Positions 7,872-17,337 of a stretch of DNA of 64,000 nt are shown piece after piece. This stretch comes from Curtobacterium flaccumfaciens. Lineage in GTDB: Bacteria; Actinomycetota; Actinomycetes; Actinomycetales; Microbacteriaceae. The position numbers and the translations under genes were made by a program. The notes under the pieces were generated by a model, which saw only the letters and a program-made list of their open reading frames with translations, was not told the origin of the DNA and searched no databases. How positions within the stretch are numbered: the first letter of the stretch is position 1; each line of letters starts with the position of its first letter. The stretch lies in assembly GCA_029689965.1 (NCBI GenBank), contig CP121450.1, positions 1,302,001-1,366,000 on the forward strand, read 5' to 3'.

Positions 7872-10126
7872 TCACGACGCACGGTTGTCGCCCCGGGGCG
7901 GCGACGGCACGAGCACGTGCATCTCGCCGGTGGACAGGGTCTGGTCGACGCCCTCGGCCGGCCCCGCGGGACGGGTGGCCCGGCGCGGCTGCAGGCTGTT
8001 GCGCTGGGCGGACCGGAGCAGACGGTCCTCCTGTGCGTCGTGCTGGAACACGCCGTGGGGCGAACGACGGAGGGCCGGCCGGATCGGCTCTCCGCGACGC
8101 TCCTGACCGGGCAGCGGACGGGACCGGCGGCCGTACAGGAGCTCGGAGGAGTCGAGCAGCCACGGCACGAGGGCGACCGTCACCCCGTGCACGAGCAGCA
8201 GCTTCTTCCGGATCCGGCGGCCGCGGTGGTTGTGCAGGAAGTTCTCCACCAGTGGCCGACGACGAACACCGGCGTGTACACCGTGACGACCTCGGAACCG
8301 TGCTCCATCCGGTGCGCCTTGATGTACTTGATGAGCGGCATCGAGATGTCCCGGTACGGGCTCGGCACGATGGTGAGCGGTACCTCGATGCCGTACGACT
8401 CCCACTGGTCACGGAGCCGCGCGGCCTCGGCGTCGTCGATCGCGACGTGCACGGCCTCGAAGCTCGCGTGCTTCGCGGCGATGGCGTAGTCGAGTGCCTT
8501 GAGCACCGGCTTCTGCAGCTTGTTCACCAGGACGACGGCGTGGTCGCCGGTCGCGCCGAACTGGGTCTCCTCGTCGGCCTCGATCTCGTGCGACACGTCC
8601 CGGTAGTAGCGGTTCACGCCGAGCATGAGCACGAACAGGATCGGCATGATGACGAACACGAGCCACGCGCCGTGGGTGAACTTCGTGATCGTGACGATGA
8701 CGAGCACGACGAAGGTGAAGGTCGCACCGGTCGCGTTGATGGCGCGGGACCGCATCACCTGGCCGCGGTTCAGCGGGGGCTCGTCGGTCGAGGTCGAGGT
8801 CGAGGTCGAGGTCGAGGACGAGGACGACGCCGCCGCGGATCGCGCTCGGTCCGAACGCAGCAGCCGCGTCCAGTGCAGGACCATGCCGGTCTGGCCAAGC
8901 GTGAACGAGACGAACACGCCGATGATGTACAGCTGGATGAGGCTCGTCACGTTCGCGCGGTAGACGACGAGCAACGCCGCCGCCACGAGCGCGAGGACGA
9001 TCACGCCGTTCGAGTAGATGAGCCGGTCACCGCGGGTCGACAGCGCCTTCGGGGCGTACGAGTCGCGGGCGAGGATCGAGCCGAGCAACGGGAAGCCGTT
9101 GAACGCCGTGTTCGCCGCGAGGAGGAGGACCGCCGCCGTGGTGGCCTGGATCACGAAGAACAGGACCGAGTCGTTCCCGAACGTGGCGGCGGCGATCTGG
9201 GCGATCAGGGAGCGCTGCGGCGTCGTGGCGCACCGTGCGAAGCCCTGCAGGTCGCAGGCGCTCTCGGCGTAGTGCACCCGGGAGATGAGGGCGAGCGTGA
9301 TGAGCCCGACGAACAGGACGATCGCGATCGACCCCATGAACACGAGGGTCATCTGCGCGTTCTTGATCTTCGGTCGGCGGAAGGCCTGCACGCCGTTCGC
9401 GATCGCCTCGACGCCCGTCAGCGCCGAACAGCCGGACGCGAACGCGCGCAGGAGCAGCAGGATGAACGCCGCCTGCGTGGTGTGCTCGACGTTCTGCACG
9501 GTGTACGCGGCGGACTCCGCGACCGGGGCATCGCCGATCACGGCACGGAAGAGCCCGGTGACCACCATGACGAACACCGAGGCGACGAAGAGGTAGGTCG
9601 GCACCGCGAACGTCTTGCTCGACTCTCGGACACCGCGCAGGTTCGCGGCCGCCAGCAGCACGACGAACAGCAGTGCGAGCTCGACCCGGAACTCGTTGAG
9701 GGCGGGGAGCGCCGAGATGATGTTGTCGACGCCGGAGGCGACCGACACGGCCACCGTCATCACGTAGTCGACGAGCAGCGCGGACGCCACCACGAGGCCC
9801 GCCTTCTCGCCGAGGTTCCGGTGCGCCACCTCGTAGTCGCCGCCCCCGGACGGGTACGCCTTGATCAGCTGTCGGTAGGACGCGACCACCACGACGAGCA
9901 GCAGCACGACGAGCGCGGCGACCCACGGTGCGAACGTCAGGAACGCCATCCCGCCGAGCAGCAGGATCATGAGGAGCTCCTGCGGCGCGTACGCCACGGA
10001 GGACAGCGGGTCGCTCGCGAAGATCGGCAGGGCCAGGTGCTTCGGGAGGAGCTGCCCTTCGAGCTTCTCGGAGGGGAGGGGATCCCCGATCAGTCGCGCT
10101 TTCAGCGACCGGATCTCGTTCGTCAC
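7872..10126 (-). CDS. APC-superfamily amino acid permease with cytoplasmic C-terminal domain (frameshifted)
   Basis: A polytopic transporter of about 751 residues. It opens MTNEIRSLKARLIGDPLPSE; the GTG at 10126 is preferred over TTG 10135 because GAGTAGG lies ten bases upstream. The first helix region has FASDPLSSVAYAPQE and the core has about 12 hydrophobic helices, including GDYEVAHRNLGEKAGL and SGCSALTGVEAIANGVQAFR, typical of APC permeases. A Ser/Thr-repeat linker around residue 435 is encoded by a GAGGTC repeat at 8786-8820. The final ~200 residues are soluble, with basic motifs. One G is missing near 8252. Substrate unknown; probably proton-coupled amino acid or cation uptake. Confidence 0.85.
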
Positions 10127-10227
10127 GAGCGGCAAACCTACTCATTTCCGGGCGCGAGTCAACACGGGTCGCCGGGGCGTTATTCCGCCTTCGTCGAACG
10201 CACTCGCGACGGATCGTGCGGAACCCC

Positions 10228-10258
10228 TTGCGGTTGACGCAGCGTCAACCTCTATGGT
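10228..10258 (+). promoter_or_regulatory. MerR-type promoter with operator dyad in a 19-bp spacer
   Basis: A -35-like TTGCGG (10228) and -10-like TATGGT (10253) are separated by 19 bp, the lengthened spacing typical of MerR-activated promoters. The spacer is largely occupied by the perfect dyad GTTGACGCAGCGTCAAC (10233-10249). It lies just upstream of the MerR-family gene, implying autoregulation. Confidence 0.7.
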
Positions 10259-10265
10259 CGTCACC

Positions 10266-11051
10266 ATGAGGGATTCGACAGACACGACCGGGGAAGCTGC
10301 GAAAGCGCCGCACCGCATCGCCGACGTGGCGCGCTCGGCCGGCGTGTCGAGCCGCACCCTGCGGCACTACGACGCGATCGGGCTGCTGCCCGCGACGGCG
10401 GTGGGCGACGGCGGCCTCCGCCGGTACGACGACCACGCGCTCGTCCGGTTGCAGCGGATCCTGCTCCTCCGCGGGCTCGGGCTCGGCCTGCCCGAGATCC
10501 GCCGGGTGCTCGACGGGGAGCGGGACGACGTCACGGCCCTCACCGCACACGTGGCATGGCTCGAACGCGAGCGGGACCGGCTCGCCCGCCAGCTCGCGGC
10601 CGTGCGCACCACCATCACGAGGATCGAGAAGGGAGAGGACATGAACGCCACCGACACGTTCGACGGGTTCGACCAGACCCGGTTCAAGCAGGAGGTCGAG
10701 GAGCGCTGGGGTGCCGACGCGTGGGAACGGGGCGCTCGCTGGTGGGAATCGAAGGACGCCACCGCGAAGGAGGCCTTCCAGGCCGAGCAGCGCGCGATCG
10801 CGCAGGACGCCGCGGCGCTCGCCGTGTCCGCCGAGGGGCCGGCGTCGGAGCCGGGGCTCGCACTCGCCCGTCGGCAGCTCGCGTGGCTCGCGCAGGCGCC
10901 CGGGCCCGAGGTGACGGCCGAACGGTTCCGGACGCTCGCCGACATGTACGTGCAGGACGAGCGGTTCACGCACGCCTACGAGTGGGCGGGCGCCGGCGCG
11001 GCTCGCGCGCTGCGCGACGCGATGCACGCGCTGGCCGACCGCGGTCTGTGA
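10266..11051 (+). CDS. MerR family regulator with TipAS antibiotic-recognition domain
   Basis: A 261-residue drug-sensing transcription activator. Residues ~16-85 form the MerR winged helix (IADVARSAGVSSRTLRHYDAIGLL...GLRRYDDHALVRLQRILLLRGLGLGL). A coiled-coil dimerisation helix (~95-125) follows, then a TipAS domain with RFKQEVEERWG and, near the C-terminus, YVQDERFTHAYEWAGAGAARALRDAM. In TipA, thiopeptides bind this domain and switch on transcription. ATG 10266 is placed just after the promoter. An internal ATG at 10641, preceded by GGGAGAGG, could give a free TipAS-like ligand-binding protein, as TipAS is made in Streptomyces. Likely autoregulated; no obvious efflux gene is co-directional. 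Confidence 0.9.
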   Translation: MRDSTDTTGEAAKAPHRIADVARSAGVSSRTLRHYDAIGLLPATAVGDGGLRRYDDHALVRLQRILLLRGLGLGLPEIRRVLDGERDDVTALTAHVAWLERERDRLARQLAAVRTTITRIEKGEDMNATDTFDGFDQTRFKQEVEERWGADAWERGARWWESKDATAKEAFQAEQRAIAQDAAALAVSAEGPASEPGLALARRQLAWLAQAPGPEVTAERFRTLADMYVQDERFTHAYEWAGAGAARALRDAMHALADRGL

Positions 11052-11059
11052 CGCGCGGG

Positions 11060-11074
11060 CGGAACCAGGTTCCG
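11060..11074. terminator. short hairpin after the MerR gene
   Basis: CGGAACCAGGTTCCG is a perfect 7+1+7 dyad starting nine bases after the TipA-like gene's stop. The same 17-mer, including the following TG, recurs in the intergenic region near 40.3 kb, so it may belong to a dispersed hairpin family. It lies between converging genes. Confidence 0.5.
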
Positions 11075-11123
11075 TGAGCTTGCCTGGAGGCGCGGTGCGC
11101 GCCCGCCTCTCGGCCGGCGGCCG

Positions 11124-11704
11124 TCAGAGGGAGGTGCGCAGTGCCTCCAGGCCGTCGCGCAGACGCGTCACCGTGTCCGCGGTGAGCGTGCCGCGCGTCG
11201 CACGACGGCGCAGGTCCGCGCGGACCTGCTGCCGGAACGACGACAGTGCCATCTCGACCTCGCGGAGCGCCCTGGCGCCCTCGGACGGGACGTCGACCGG
11301 TTCGTCGGCCGTCCGGCCCCGAGGAGCCTGCGCGCTCGCGGCGAGGTCCGCACGGAGGGACCGCATGGCCTCGCCGACCGAGGCCCGGACCCGTCGGCGA
11401 GCGACTTCACCGAGTCGTTGACGCCGTTCTCGACCTCGGCGATCTCGTCGGCCCGGGCGTCGAGCTCGGCACGGCCCGCGTCGGTGATCGCGTAGACGGT
11501 CTTCCGGCCGTCCGCGGACTTCGACACGAGTCCCTCTTCCTCGAGCTTGGCGAGCCGCGGGTACACGGTGCCGGCACTCGGGACGTAGGTGCCGCCGAAG
11601 CGGTCGCCGAGGGCCTGGATGACCTCGTACCCGTGCATCGGGTGGTCCGCCAGCAGGACGAGCAGGTAGAGGCGCAGGTGACCGTGGGCGAAGACGGGGC
11701 TCAT
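11124..11704 (-). CDS. PadR family transcriptional regulator (one frameshift)
   Basis: About 193 residues. The N-terminal winged helix reads LRLYLLVLLADHPMHGYEVIQALGDRFGGTYVPSAGTVYPRLAKLEEEGLV..., a standard PadR signature, followed by DGRKTVYAITDAGRAELDAR and a helical C-terminal dimerisation region longer than in minimal PadR. One G is missing near 11397 (GGGG to GGG). The ATG at 11704 overlaps the TGA of the DUF4097 gene (ATGA), so the two are translationally coupled. The operator-like palindrome upstream of the DUF4097 gene suggests it represses its own operon. Confidence 0.9.
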
Positions 11705-12534
11705 TCGACGACCTCCGCATCCACGTCGGCCGGGGCCTGCGGTGCGGCGTGCAGGACCGCGATGTCGCCGGACACCGAGTTGACGCGCAGGTCGAGCCAC
11801 TGCCCGGACAGCTCGCCGCCCTGCTTGACGTACGACCCCCGCACGCCGCGGATCTCGGAGTCGTCGAACTGCAGCTTGCCCGAGGCCGTGCTGACGGTGC
11901 ACCGGTAGGGCACGCCGTCCTCGAGGCGGACGCTCACCGACCCGGACACCGTGTTCACGCGCGCTGAGTCGGGCGTGCCGTGCAGGTCGAGCACGACGTC
12001 GGCGGAGACGCCGTCGGCCGCGAACCGCGGGATCGCCCCCGTCGCCACCACGTCGCCGGACACCGTGTGCACCGTGAGCGCACCGTCCAGTTCGCGGATG
12101 GTCGTCGTGCCGGACACCGCGTTGACGGTCAGGTCGCCCGCGACGTCGTCGACGACCACGTCCCCGGACACCGTGTTGAGCGTCGCACCGCGGTTCGTGC
12201 CGGAGAGCAGGGCGCCGGCTGAGACCACGCCGAGGGTGACGGCGGCGTCCCGCGGGACCAGGACGCTGACGTCCGCGTGGGCCTTGCCGCGGAAGGACTT
12301 CAGGAACCCGAGTGGGTCGTCCCACCGGATCTGGGGGTGGTCGATCGTGAGCGTGTCGCCGTCGAGCTCGATCTTCATCGGCTTCCCGGACACGCTGTGC
12401 ACCTCGACGCGGGCGGTCGGCTCGTCGTGGGCGACGACGTCGACCTGTCCACCGGCGAGGCCCACGCGCAAGCGGCGGACGATCCCGGTGTCGATCACCT
12501 TCGGCTCCTCGACGAGCCACTTCTCCTGGGCCAT
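11701..12534 (-). CDS. DUF4097 beta-helix-like protein
   Basis: A 277-residue intact protein with repeated short motifs ending in (V/T)xSG(D/S/K), for example LNTVSGDVVVDDVAGDLTV and VHTVSGDVVATG, which mark the DUF4097 family and are predicted to stack as a right-handed beta helix. There is no signal peptide or transmembrane helix, so it is probably cytoplasmic or peripheral. Pairing with PadR is common for this family and suggests a role in envelope-stress response, but function is not established. First gene of a two-gene operon; the stop overlaps the padR start. Confidence 0.88.
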   Translation of the reverse strand: MAQEKWLVEEPKVIDTGIVRRLRVGLAGGQVDVVAHDEPTARVEVHSVSGKPMKIELDGDTLTIDHPQIRWDDPLGFLKSFRGKAHADVSVLVPRDAAVTLGVVSAGALLSGTNRGATLNTVSGDVVVDDVAGDLTVNAVSGTTTIRELDGALTVHTVSGDVVATGAIPRFAADGVSADVVLDLHGTPDSARVNTVSGSVSVRLEDGVPYRCTVSTASGKLQFDDSEIRGVRGSYVKQGGELSGQWLDLRVNSVSGDIAVLHAAPQAPADVDAEVVE

Positions 12535-12550
12535 GTTGCCTCCTCCAACT

Positions 12551-12589
12551 CGCGATGTATCGCGTCTGTGGACGACACGTTATATCGCG
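12551..12589 (-). promoter_or_regulatory. PadR operon promoter with candidate operators
   Basis: CGCGATGTATCGCG (12551-12564) is a perfect 14-bp palindrome just upstream of the DUF4097 start. A second half-site (CGCGATATA on the minus strand, 12581-12589) overlaps a -10-like TATAAC. The nine bases GACGCGATA occur twice on the minus strand. This fits PadR autorepression; binding is inferred. Confidence 0.6.
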
Positions 12590-12670
12590 TCTTGCACCTG
12601 CGCAAGCATCGTGGAGGATGTCCGGCAGGTCGTGAGCGGAGATGGCCGAGCGCGACCCGGCCGTCTCTGC

Positions 12671-13336
12671 TCAGGAAGCCGGCGTGGCGGAGGCGGGACG
12701 GGCCTCCAGGGCGGGTGTGGCGACACGCGTGCGCTCCGGGCTCCACGGGAAGCGGCGGAAGACGGGCATGAGCGGCTGGACCATCGGGCCGATCGCGAAC
12801 GCCGCGATCACCGTGCCCGCGCCGACGTCACCGCCGAGGAGCCAGCCGACGACGACCACCGAGACCTCGATCACGGTCCGGGCCACCCACACCGGCCAGC
12901 CGAGCCGCTCGTGCAGACCGACCATCAGGCCGTCCCGCGCGCCGGTGCCGAACCCGGCGCCGATGTAGAACGCGGTGGCGACGGCGAGCAGCAGGAGTCC
13001 GACGACGAACAGCCCGATCCGGCCGAGCAGCTCCGAGGGCGTCGGCACGAGCCAGAGCACCAGGTCCGCCGAGGGACCGATCGCCAGGGCGTTGAGGAGC
13101 GTGCCGATGCCGGGCTTCTGGCGGAGCGGGATCCAGAACAGCAGGATGACGCCGCTCGACACCACGGTGATGACGCCGAACGACCACGGCACCACGTGCT
13201 CGAGGCCCTCGGTCAGCACCGTCCACGACGAGACGCCGACGATCGCGCGCACCTGCAGGGCGGTGGAAGCGCCGTAGAGGAACAGGCCGACGAAGAGCTG
13301 GACGAAGCGGAGCACGAGGGCGGTCGAGCGGGGCAT
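12671..13336 (-). CDS. yczE: YczE/YitT-like membrane protein
   Basis: A 221-residue integral membrane protein of the YczE family (COG2364 type), with about five hydrophobic segments such as LVLRFVQLFVGLFLYGASTA and IGLFVVGLLLLAVATAFYIG. The family motif region GFGTGARDGLMVGLHERLGWPVWVARTVIE is present. It ends in a Pro/Ala-rich cytoplasmic tail. It is divergent from a MocR-type regulator 60 bp away, the same pairing as yczE/yczR in other bacteria, suggesting that regulator controls it. Substrate unknown. Confidence 0.88.
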   Translation of the reverse strand: MPRSTALVLRFVQLFVGLFLYGASTALQVRAIVGVSSWTVLTEGLEHVVPWSFGVITVVSSGVILLFWIPLRQKPGIGTLLNALAIGPSADLVLWLVPTPSELLGRIGLFVVGLLLLAVATAFYIGAGFGTGARDGLMVGLHERLGWPVWVARTVIEVSVVVVGWLLGGDVGAGTVIAAFAIGPMVQPLMPVFRRFPWSPERTRVATPALEARPASATPAS

Positions 13337-13396
13337 GGTTCGATCGTCGAGCAGATTGGACTGCACGTCGAGGGCCAATCCCGCTACCGTGGATCC

Positions 13397-14875
13397 ATGA
13401 CCCCGCTCCCGCCCGGCGCCCGCACCGGCGCAGTCCTGCTGAGTGCCCGTTCCGCCGCGCTCCTGCTCACCGACTGGCGGGACGGCACCGACGCCCCGGC
13501 GTACGAAGCGCTGTCCGACGCGCTGCGGGTCCTGGTCATCGACGGCCGGATCCCGCAGGGCGTGCGGCTGCCGGCGGAACGAGGTCTCGCCACGGCGCTC
13601 GGCGTCTCGCGGACCACCGTCGCGAACGCGTACTCGCGGCTCCGCTCCGACGGCTTCGTCGTCTCCCTGCGCGGCTCGGGCAGCGTGGTCCGTCTGCCGG
13701 CGGGGCTCATCGGGCGACCGGACCCGGAGCGGCTCGGCGGCGTGGTGGACGACGAGCTGCTGGACCTCCGGAAGGCCGCCCTGCACGCCGCGCCGGGCAT
13801 CGCCGAGGCCGTCGAGCGGGCGACACGGCACCTGCCCGCGGCGCTCGCCGGGATCGGGTACGACACGGTCGGCGACCCCGGGCTCCGGGCCGCGATCGCC
13901 TCGCGGTACACCGAACGCGGACTGCCGACCGACCCCTCGCAGATCGTGGTCACCATCGGGGCGCAGCACGCGATCGCCCTGCTCGCCCGGGTGCTCGTGC
14001 GCCGCGGCGACGCGGTGGTCGTCGAGTCCCGACCTACCCGCACGCGCACGAGGCCTTCCGCGAGGCGGGCGGCCGGCTCGTCGGGTCCCGGTCGACGCGC
14101 GCACCGGCTGGGACACGACGGCACTCGAGACCACGCTCCGCCGGACCGCGCCCGCCGTCGCGTACGTCATGCCCGAGCTGCACAACCCGACCGGGGCGAC
14201 CATGTCGCCGTCGACGCGGGAGCGCTTGCTGGCGGTGGCGGCGTCGACCGGGACGACGGTGATCGCGGACGAGACGATGGGGAGCTGCGGATCGACGGGG
14301 AACCGTCCGTGCCGCTCGCCGCCGGCGTCGGCTCCTCGGGTGGGCCGGTCGTGATGATCGGATCGGCGGACAAGGTCTTCTGGGGCGGACTGCGGATCGG
14401 GTGGATCCGGGCGTCGCGTGACCTCCTGCAGCGCCTGCTGCTCGCTCGGCCGACGGGCGACCTCGGCACGCCCGTCCTCGACCAGCTGGTCGCGCGGGAG
14501 CTCGTCCCGCGGACCGAGGCCGTCCTGGAGGCGCGGCGCGGGTACCTGCGTCAGGGTCGCGACGACGTCGTGGGCGCGTTGCGCGCGCGGCTCCCGGAGT
14601 GGGACGTCCCGTCGCCGGCGGGCGGGTTGACGACGTGGGTCGGCCTCGGCAGACCGGTGTCGAGCGCGCTGGTGCTGGCCGCCCGCGCCGAGGGCGTCGT
14701 GCTCGCGTCCGGTGGGGTCTTCGGACCGGACGGCGGGTTCGAGCGCTTCCTTCGGGTGCCGTTCACGATGCCGCCGGCGGACCGGGTACGGCTCGTCGAC
14801 GTGCTGGAGCGGTCCTGGGAGCGGATCGGCGGGGAGACCGCCGGGGCGCGGGGGTCGCTGGCCGCGGTGGTGTGA
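13397..14875 (+). CDS. MocR (GntR-PLP aminotransferase-like) regulator, YczR type (frameshifted)
   Basis: A two-domain regulator of about 493 residues. The GntR winged helix spans residues ~35-105 (YEALSDALRVLVIDGRIPQGVRLPAERGLATALGVSRTTVANAYSRL). A fold-type I aminotransferase-like domain follows, with AYVMPELHNPTGATMS and the PLP-lysine segment IGSADKVFWGGLRIGWIR. Three single bases are missing: CCCC near 14030, GGGG near 14093 and GGGGG near 14278. ATG 13397. It faces yczE across 60 bp, so it probably controls yczE in response to a PLP-linked signal. Proteins of this type bind PLP but usually do not catalyse transamination. Confidence 0.88.
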   Translation: MTPLPPGARTGAVLLSARSAALLLTDWRDGTDAPAYEALSDALRVLVIDGRIPQGVRLPAERGLATALGVSRTTVANAYSRLRSDGFVVSLRGSGSVVRLPAGLIGRPDPERLGGVVDDELLDLRKAALHAAPGIAEAVERATRHLPAALAGIGYDTVGDPGLRAAIASRYTERGLPTDPSQIVVTIGAQHAIALLARVLVRRGDAVVVESRPTRTRTRPSARRAAGSSGPGRRAHRLGHDGTRDHAPPDRARRRVRHARAAQPDRGDHVAVDAGALAGGGGVDRDDGDRGRDDGELRIDGEPSVPLAAGVGSSGGPVVMIGSADKVFWGGLRIGWIRASRDLLQRLLLARPTGDLGTPVLDQLVARELVPRTEAVLEARRGYLRQGRDDVVGALRARLPEWDVPSPAGGLTTWVGLGRPVSSALVLAARAEGVVLASGGVFGPDGGFERFLRVPFTMPPADRVRLVDVLERSWERIGGETAGARGSLAAVV

Positions 14876-14917
14876 ACTCCGGCCGGTCCGTGCCTGCCCG
14901 GCCCCTCGGCGCTCGTC

Positions 14918-14993
14918 GTGCCCGTGGTGCTCGTCGTGCTCGTCGTGCTCGTGGTGCTCGTGGTGCTCGTGGTGCTCGTGGTGCTCGTGGTGT
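14918..14993. repeat. 9-bp degenerate tandem repeat
   Basis: The unit GTGCTCGTG/GTGCTCGTC is repeated about eight times in the gap between the MocR gene and the DUF6518 gene. It would encode runs of Val-Leu-Val on the plus strand or Ser-Thr-Thr on the minus strand, but no complete gene uses it. The remaining ~225 bp gap holds no other feature I recognise. Confidence 0.85.
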
Positions 14994-15100
14994 CCGTCGT
15001 CCGCGTCATCCCGGAGGGTGACGTGTTCGGCAGGATCTGGCTCCCCGGGGTGATGTGCGGCGGGTCGACCGGTCGGGATCCTGGTCGCATGGAGACGACC

Positions 15101-15762
15101 ATGAACGCGCGCCCCTCCTCCGGGTCCGATCCGCCGGGCAGGCCGGGCAGGCCACGGTGCCGGCGGTGGCCAGGGTGTCGATGGCGTTGAGCGGCGCCCT
15201 GCTCGCCGGCGTGCTGACCTCGTTCGGACAGGGCGTGCCCGCGCTGTCCTCGGTCGCGAACTCGGCAGGTCCGTGGTTCGTCGTCGCGGCAGCCCTGTGC
15301 CTGCTGGCCGGCGTCAGACCCGGACGGGTCGCGCTCCCGGTCGCGATGCTCCTCGGTGTCGTGCTCCTGGAGCTGATGCACCTCGGCTACTGGGCGACGA
15401 CGGTCCTTCGTGGCTTCCCGGACGTGCTGTCGATCACGAACTTCTGGGTCCTGATGGGGGTGCCCGCCGGGCTCCTCGCCGGGGCCGTCGCGGTGGCGGT
15501 CCGGTCACGTGCGGTCCGGTGGCGGGATGCCGCCCTCGGCGCGACGGCGGCCGTGCTCGTCGGCGAGGGGGTGCGCGCACTGCTCCAGGTGGCGGACACC
15601 ACCGGGCCGCTGACCTGGGTGGTGGAGATCACGGTCGGGGTCGCCGTGCTCGTCGTGGCCGTGCTGACCGCGCGGTCGTCCGTCGGCCGCGTCGTGGCGC
15701 TGGGTACCGCTGTGCTCGGCACCGTCGGCGTGCTGGCCGCGTTCCTGGCGCTCGGCGGCTAG
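15101..15762 (+). CDS. DUF6518-like membrane protein (one frameshift)
   Basis: About 220 residues with six hydrophobic segments (for example MALSGALLAGVLTSFGQGVP, WFVVAAALCLLAGVRPGRVA, FWVLMGVPAGLLAGAVAVAV, VGEGVRALLQV). The layout, with FWVLMG and GEG motifs, resembles the actinobacterial DUF6518 family. ATG 15101 has GGAG six bases upstream; one G is missing near 15140 (GGGG to GGG), joining the N-terminus MNARPSSGSDPPG to the main frame. No function known. Sits alone between a repeat-rich gap and a converging small membrane gene. Confidence 0.7.
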
Positions 15763-15816
15763 CGTTCGTGCCGCCCAGGTGTGCGATGACGCCGGCGCTC
15801 GGCGGCTGGCGGCGAG

Positions 15817-16134
15817 CTAGCGGCGGTACTCGGCGTCGACGGCGGCGATCGGGTCCGCCGACGTGGACACCGAGCGCTCCGGTGCACCCGGCGCGCCCTC
15901 GTGCTCGACCGCACGGAACCAGGAGACGAGCACGCACGTCAGCGTCACCAGGAACACGATCCCGGCGCCCTGCGACAGGACGATCAGGTGCCCGGTCGCG
16001 GCCGCGTACCCGCCGAAGGCCACCGCGGCGGTGAACGACAACCCGAGGAGGAGCTCGGCGAGCGTCTGCAGCGGAGAGTGTCGCTCCCACCGCGAGGCCG
16101 TGTCGCGTGCGGGACGGGTCGAGGTGTCGGTCAC
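15817..16134 (-). CDS. small membrane protein, two helices
   Basis: 105 residues from GTG 16134. A Thr/Arg-rich polar N-terminus is followed by helices LAELLLGLSFTAAVAFGGYA and GIVFLVTLTCVLVSWF, then a short charged tail ending DAEYRR. Not recognised as a named family. Converges with the DUF6518-like gene and is preceded by the esterase gene on the same strand (68 bp apart). Function unknown. Confidence 0.65.
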   Translation of the reverse strand: MTDTSTRPARDTASRWERHSPLQTLAELLLGLSFTAAVAFGGYAAATGHLIVLSQGAGIVFLVTLTCVLVSWFRAVEHEGAPGAPERSVSTSADPIAAVDAEYRR

Positions 16135-16202
16135 CCCGGAAGTCTGCGGCGCGCACGAGCGAAGCGGCAGTCCCGCATCCGGGTGTCACGCGCACCCGTG
16201 CT

Positions 16203-17238
16203 TCAGCCCAGGTGCCGCCGGAGGAACGCCACCACGCGCTTGCTCATCGCCTCGTCCAACTGCGCGATCGAGTGGGCCGTGCCCTCGACCGCCACGAACG
16301 TCACCGGCACGTCGTGCTTCCGCAGGGTCGCCGCGAACTCCTGCGACTCCCACATCGGGATGAACTCGTCCGTGGAGTGCCCGATGAAGAACGGCGCCGT
16401 GTCCGATGTCACGTGGTACTCCGGCGACGCCCGGGTCGCCGCGGGGCAGTCCGAGTACGTCCGGCACCCGAGGTACAGCAGCTGCTTCCGCTGGAACGAC
16501 GCCGAGACCCGTCCGCCTCGGTCGACCGCGTCGTCAGGTTCGTGGGGCCGCTGAGGTCGACGACGGCACGGATCCGGTCGCCCTCGGCGTACGCGGTCGA
16601 GTCGTGGTCGGTGACGGCGAGCATCGCGGCGAGGTTCCCGCCGGCGCTGCCGCCGAACGCCCGACCCGTTTGCTGTCCACCTGGTACGTCGACAGCGTCG
16701 TCGGCCGGAACACCCAGTCGAGTGCCCGTCGGACGTCGTCGAGCCCGGCCGGGAACGGGTCCGTCGGGGCCAGCCGGTAGTCGACGTTGAACGTGACGAA
16801 CCCCTCGGAGGCCAGGTACTTGCACACCGAGCGGTAGGCCGCGGTGGCCTTGTCGCCGTGCGACCAGCTGCCCCCGTGGATCATGAGCACCGCAGGGCGT
16901 GTCCCCGCGGCGGCCTTCGCGAGCGCTCCCGCGTCGGGATCGGCCGACGCCGACGCCGACGACGACGACGCCGACGGCGTCGCGGTGGGTGTCCTCGTCG
17001 TGTCCGGTGCACTGTCCGCCGGCAGGCAGACGTCGAGCCGCTGCAGGGCGTCGGAGCCGTACGGCACGTCGGTGACCACGTCGATCCCGTGGTACCGGAG
17101 CGACAGCGGGTAGATCACGGGGTCGGCGGTGACCGTGCGGTTCTCGTCGCCCACCGGGTCCGAGCTGCACGAAGCGACCGCACCGAGCGCCACGACCGCG
17201 GCGACGAGCGCGAGCAACGTGCGACGGCCTGACCTCAT
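16203..17238 (-). CDS. alpha/beta-hydrolase lipoprotein (esterase, HSL-like; frameshifted)
   Basis: About 345 residues. A lipoprotein signal with lipobox LGAVASC places it on the outer face of the membrane. A Ser/Thr/Pro linker (~70-95) leads to a hormone-sensitive-lipase-like fold: oxyanion motif MIHGGSWSHGDK, nucleophile elbow FGGSAGGN, and Asp (STDEF) and His (GTAHS) near the C-terminus. One G is missing at ~16668 and one at ~16520 (both GGGG to GGG). Substrate is probably a short-chain ester or carbamate; family knowledge does not narrow it further. Confidence 0.85.
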
Positions 17239-17337
17239 CGGGTCAACGGTAACCCGGCCCCCGCGCGGCGGCGTCCACCCAGCGGACGAACCGCGACCGC
17301 CGGTGCCAGGATGAGACACGACCCCGCAGGAGGACCC

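Noticed and set aside
11951..14875. 974-codon plus-strand ORF running from the DUF4097 gene to the end of the MocR gene
   Set aside because: Only the part after 13397 is real; the rest is antisense to DUF4097 and yczE.
14918..14993. Val/Leu repeat ORF before the DUF6518 gene as a membrane peptide
   Set aside because: It is a 9-bp repeat translation with no ribosome site and no conserved flanks.
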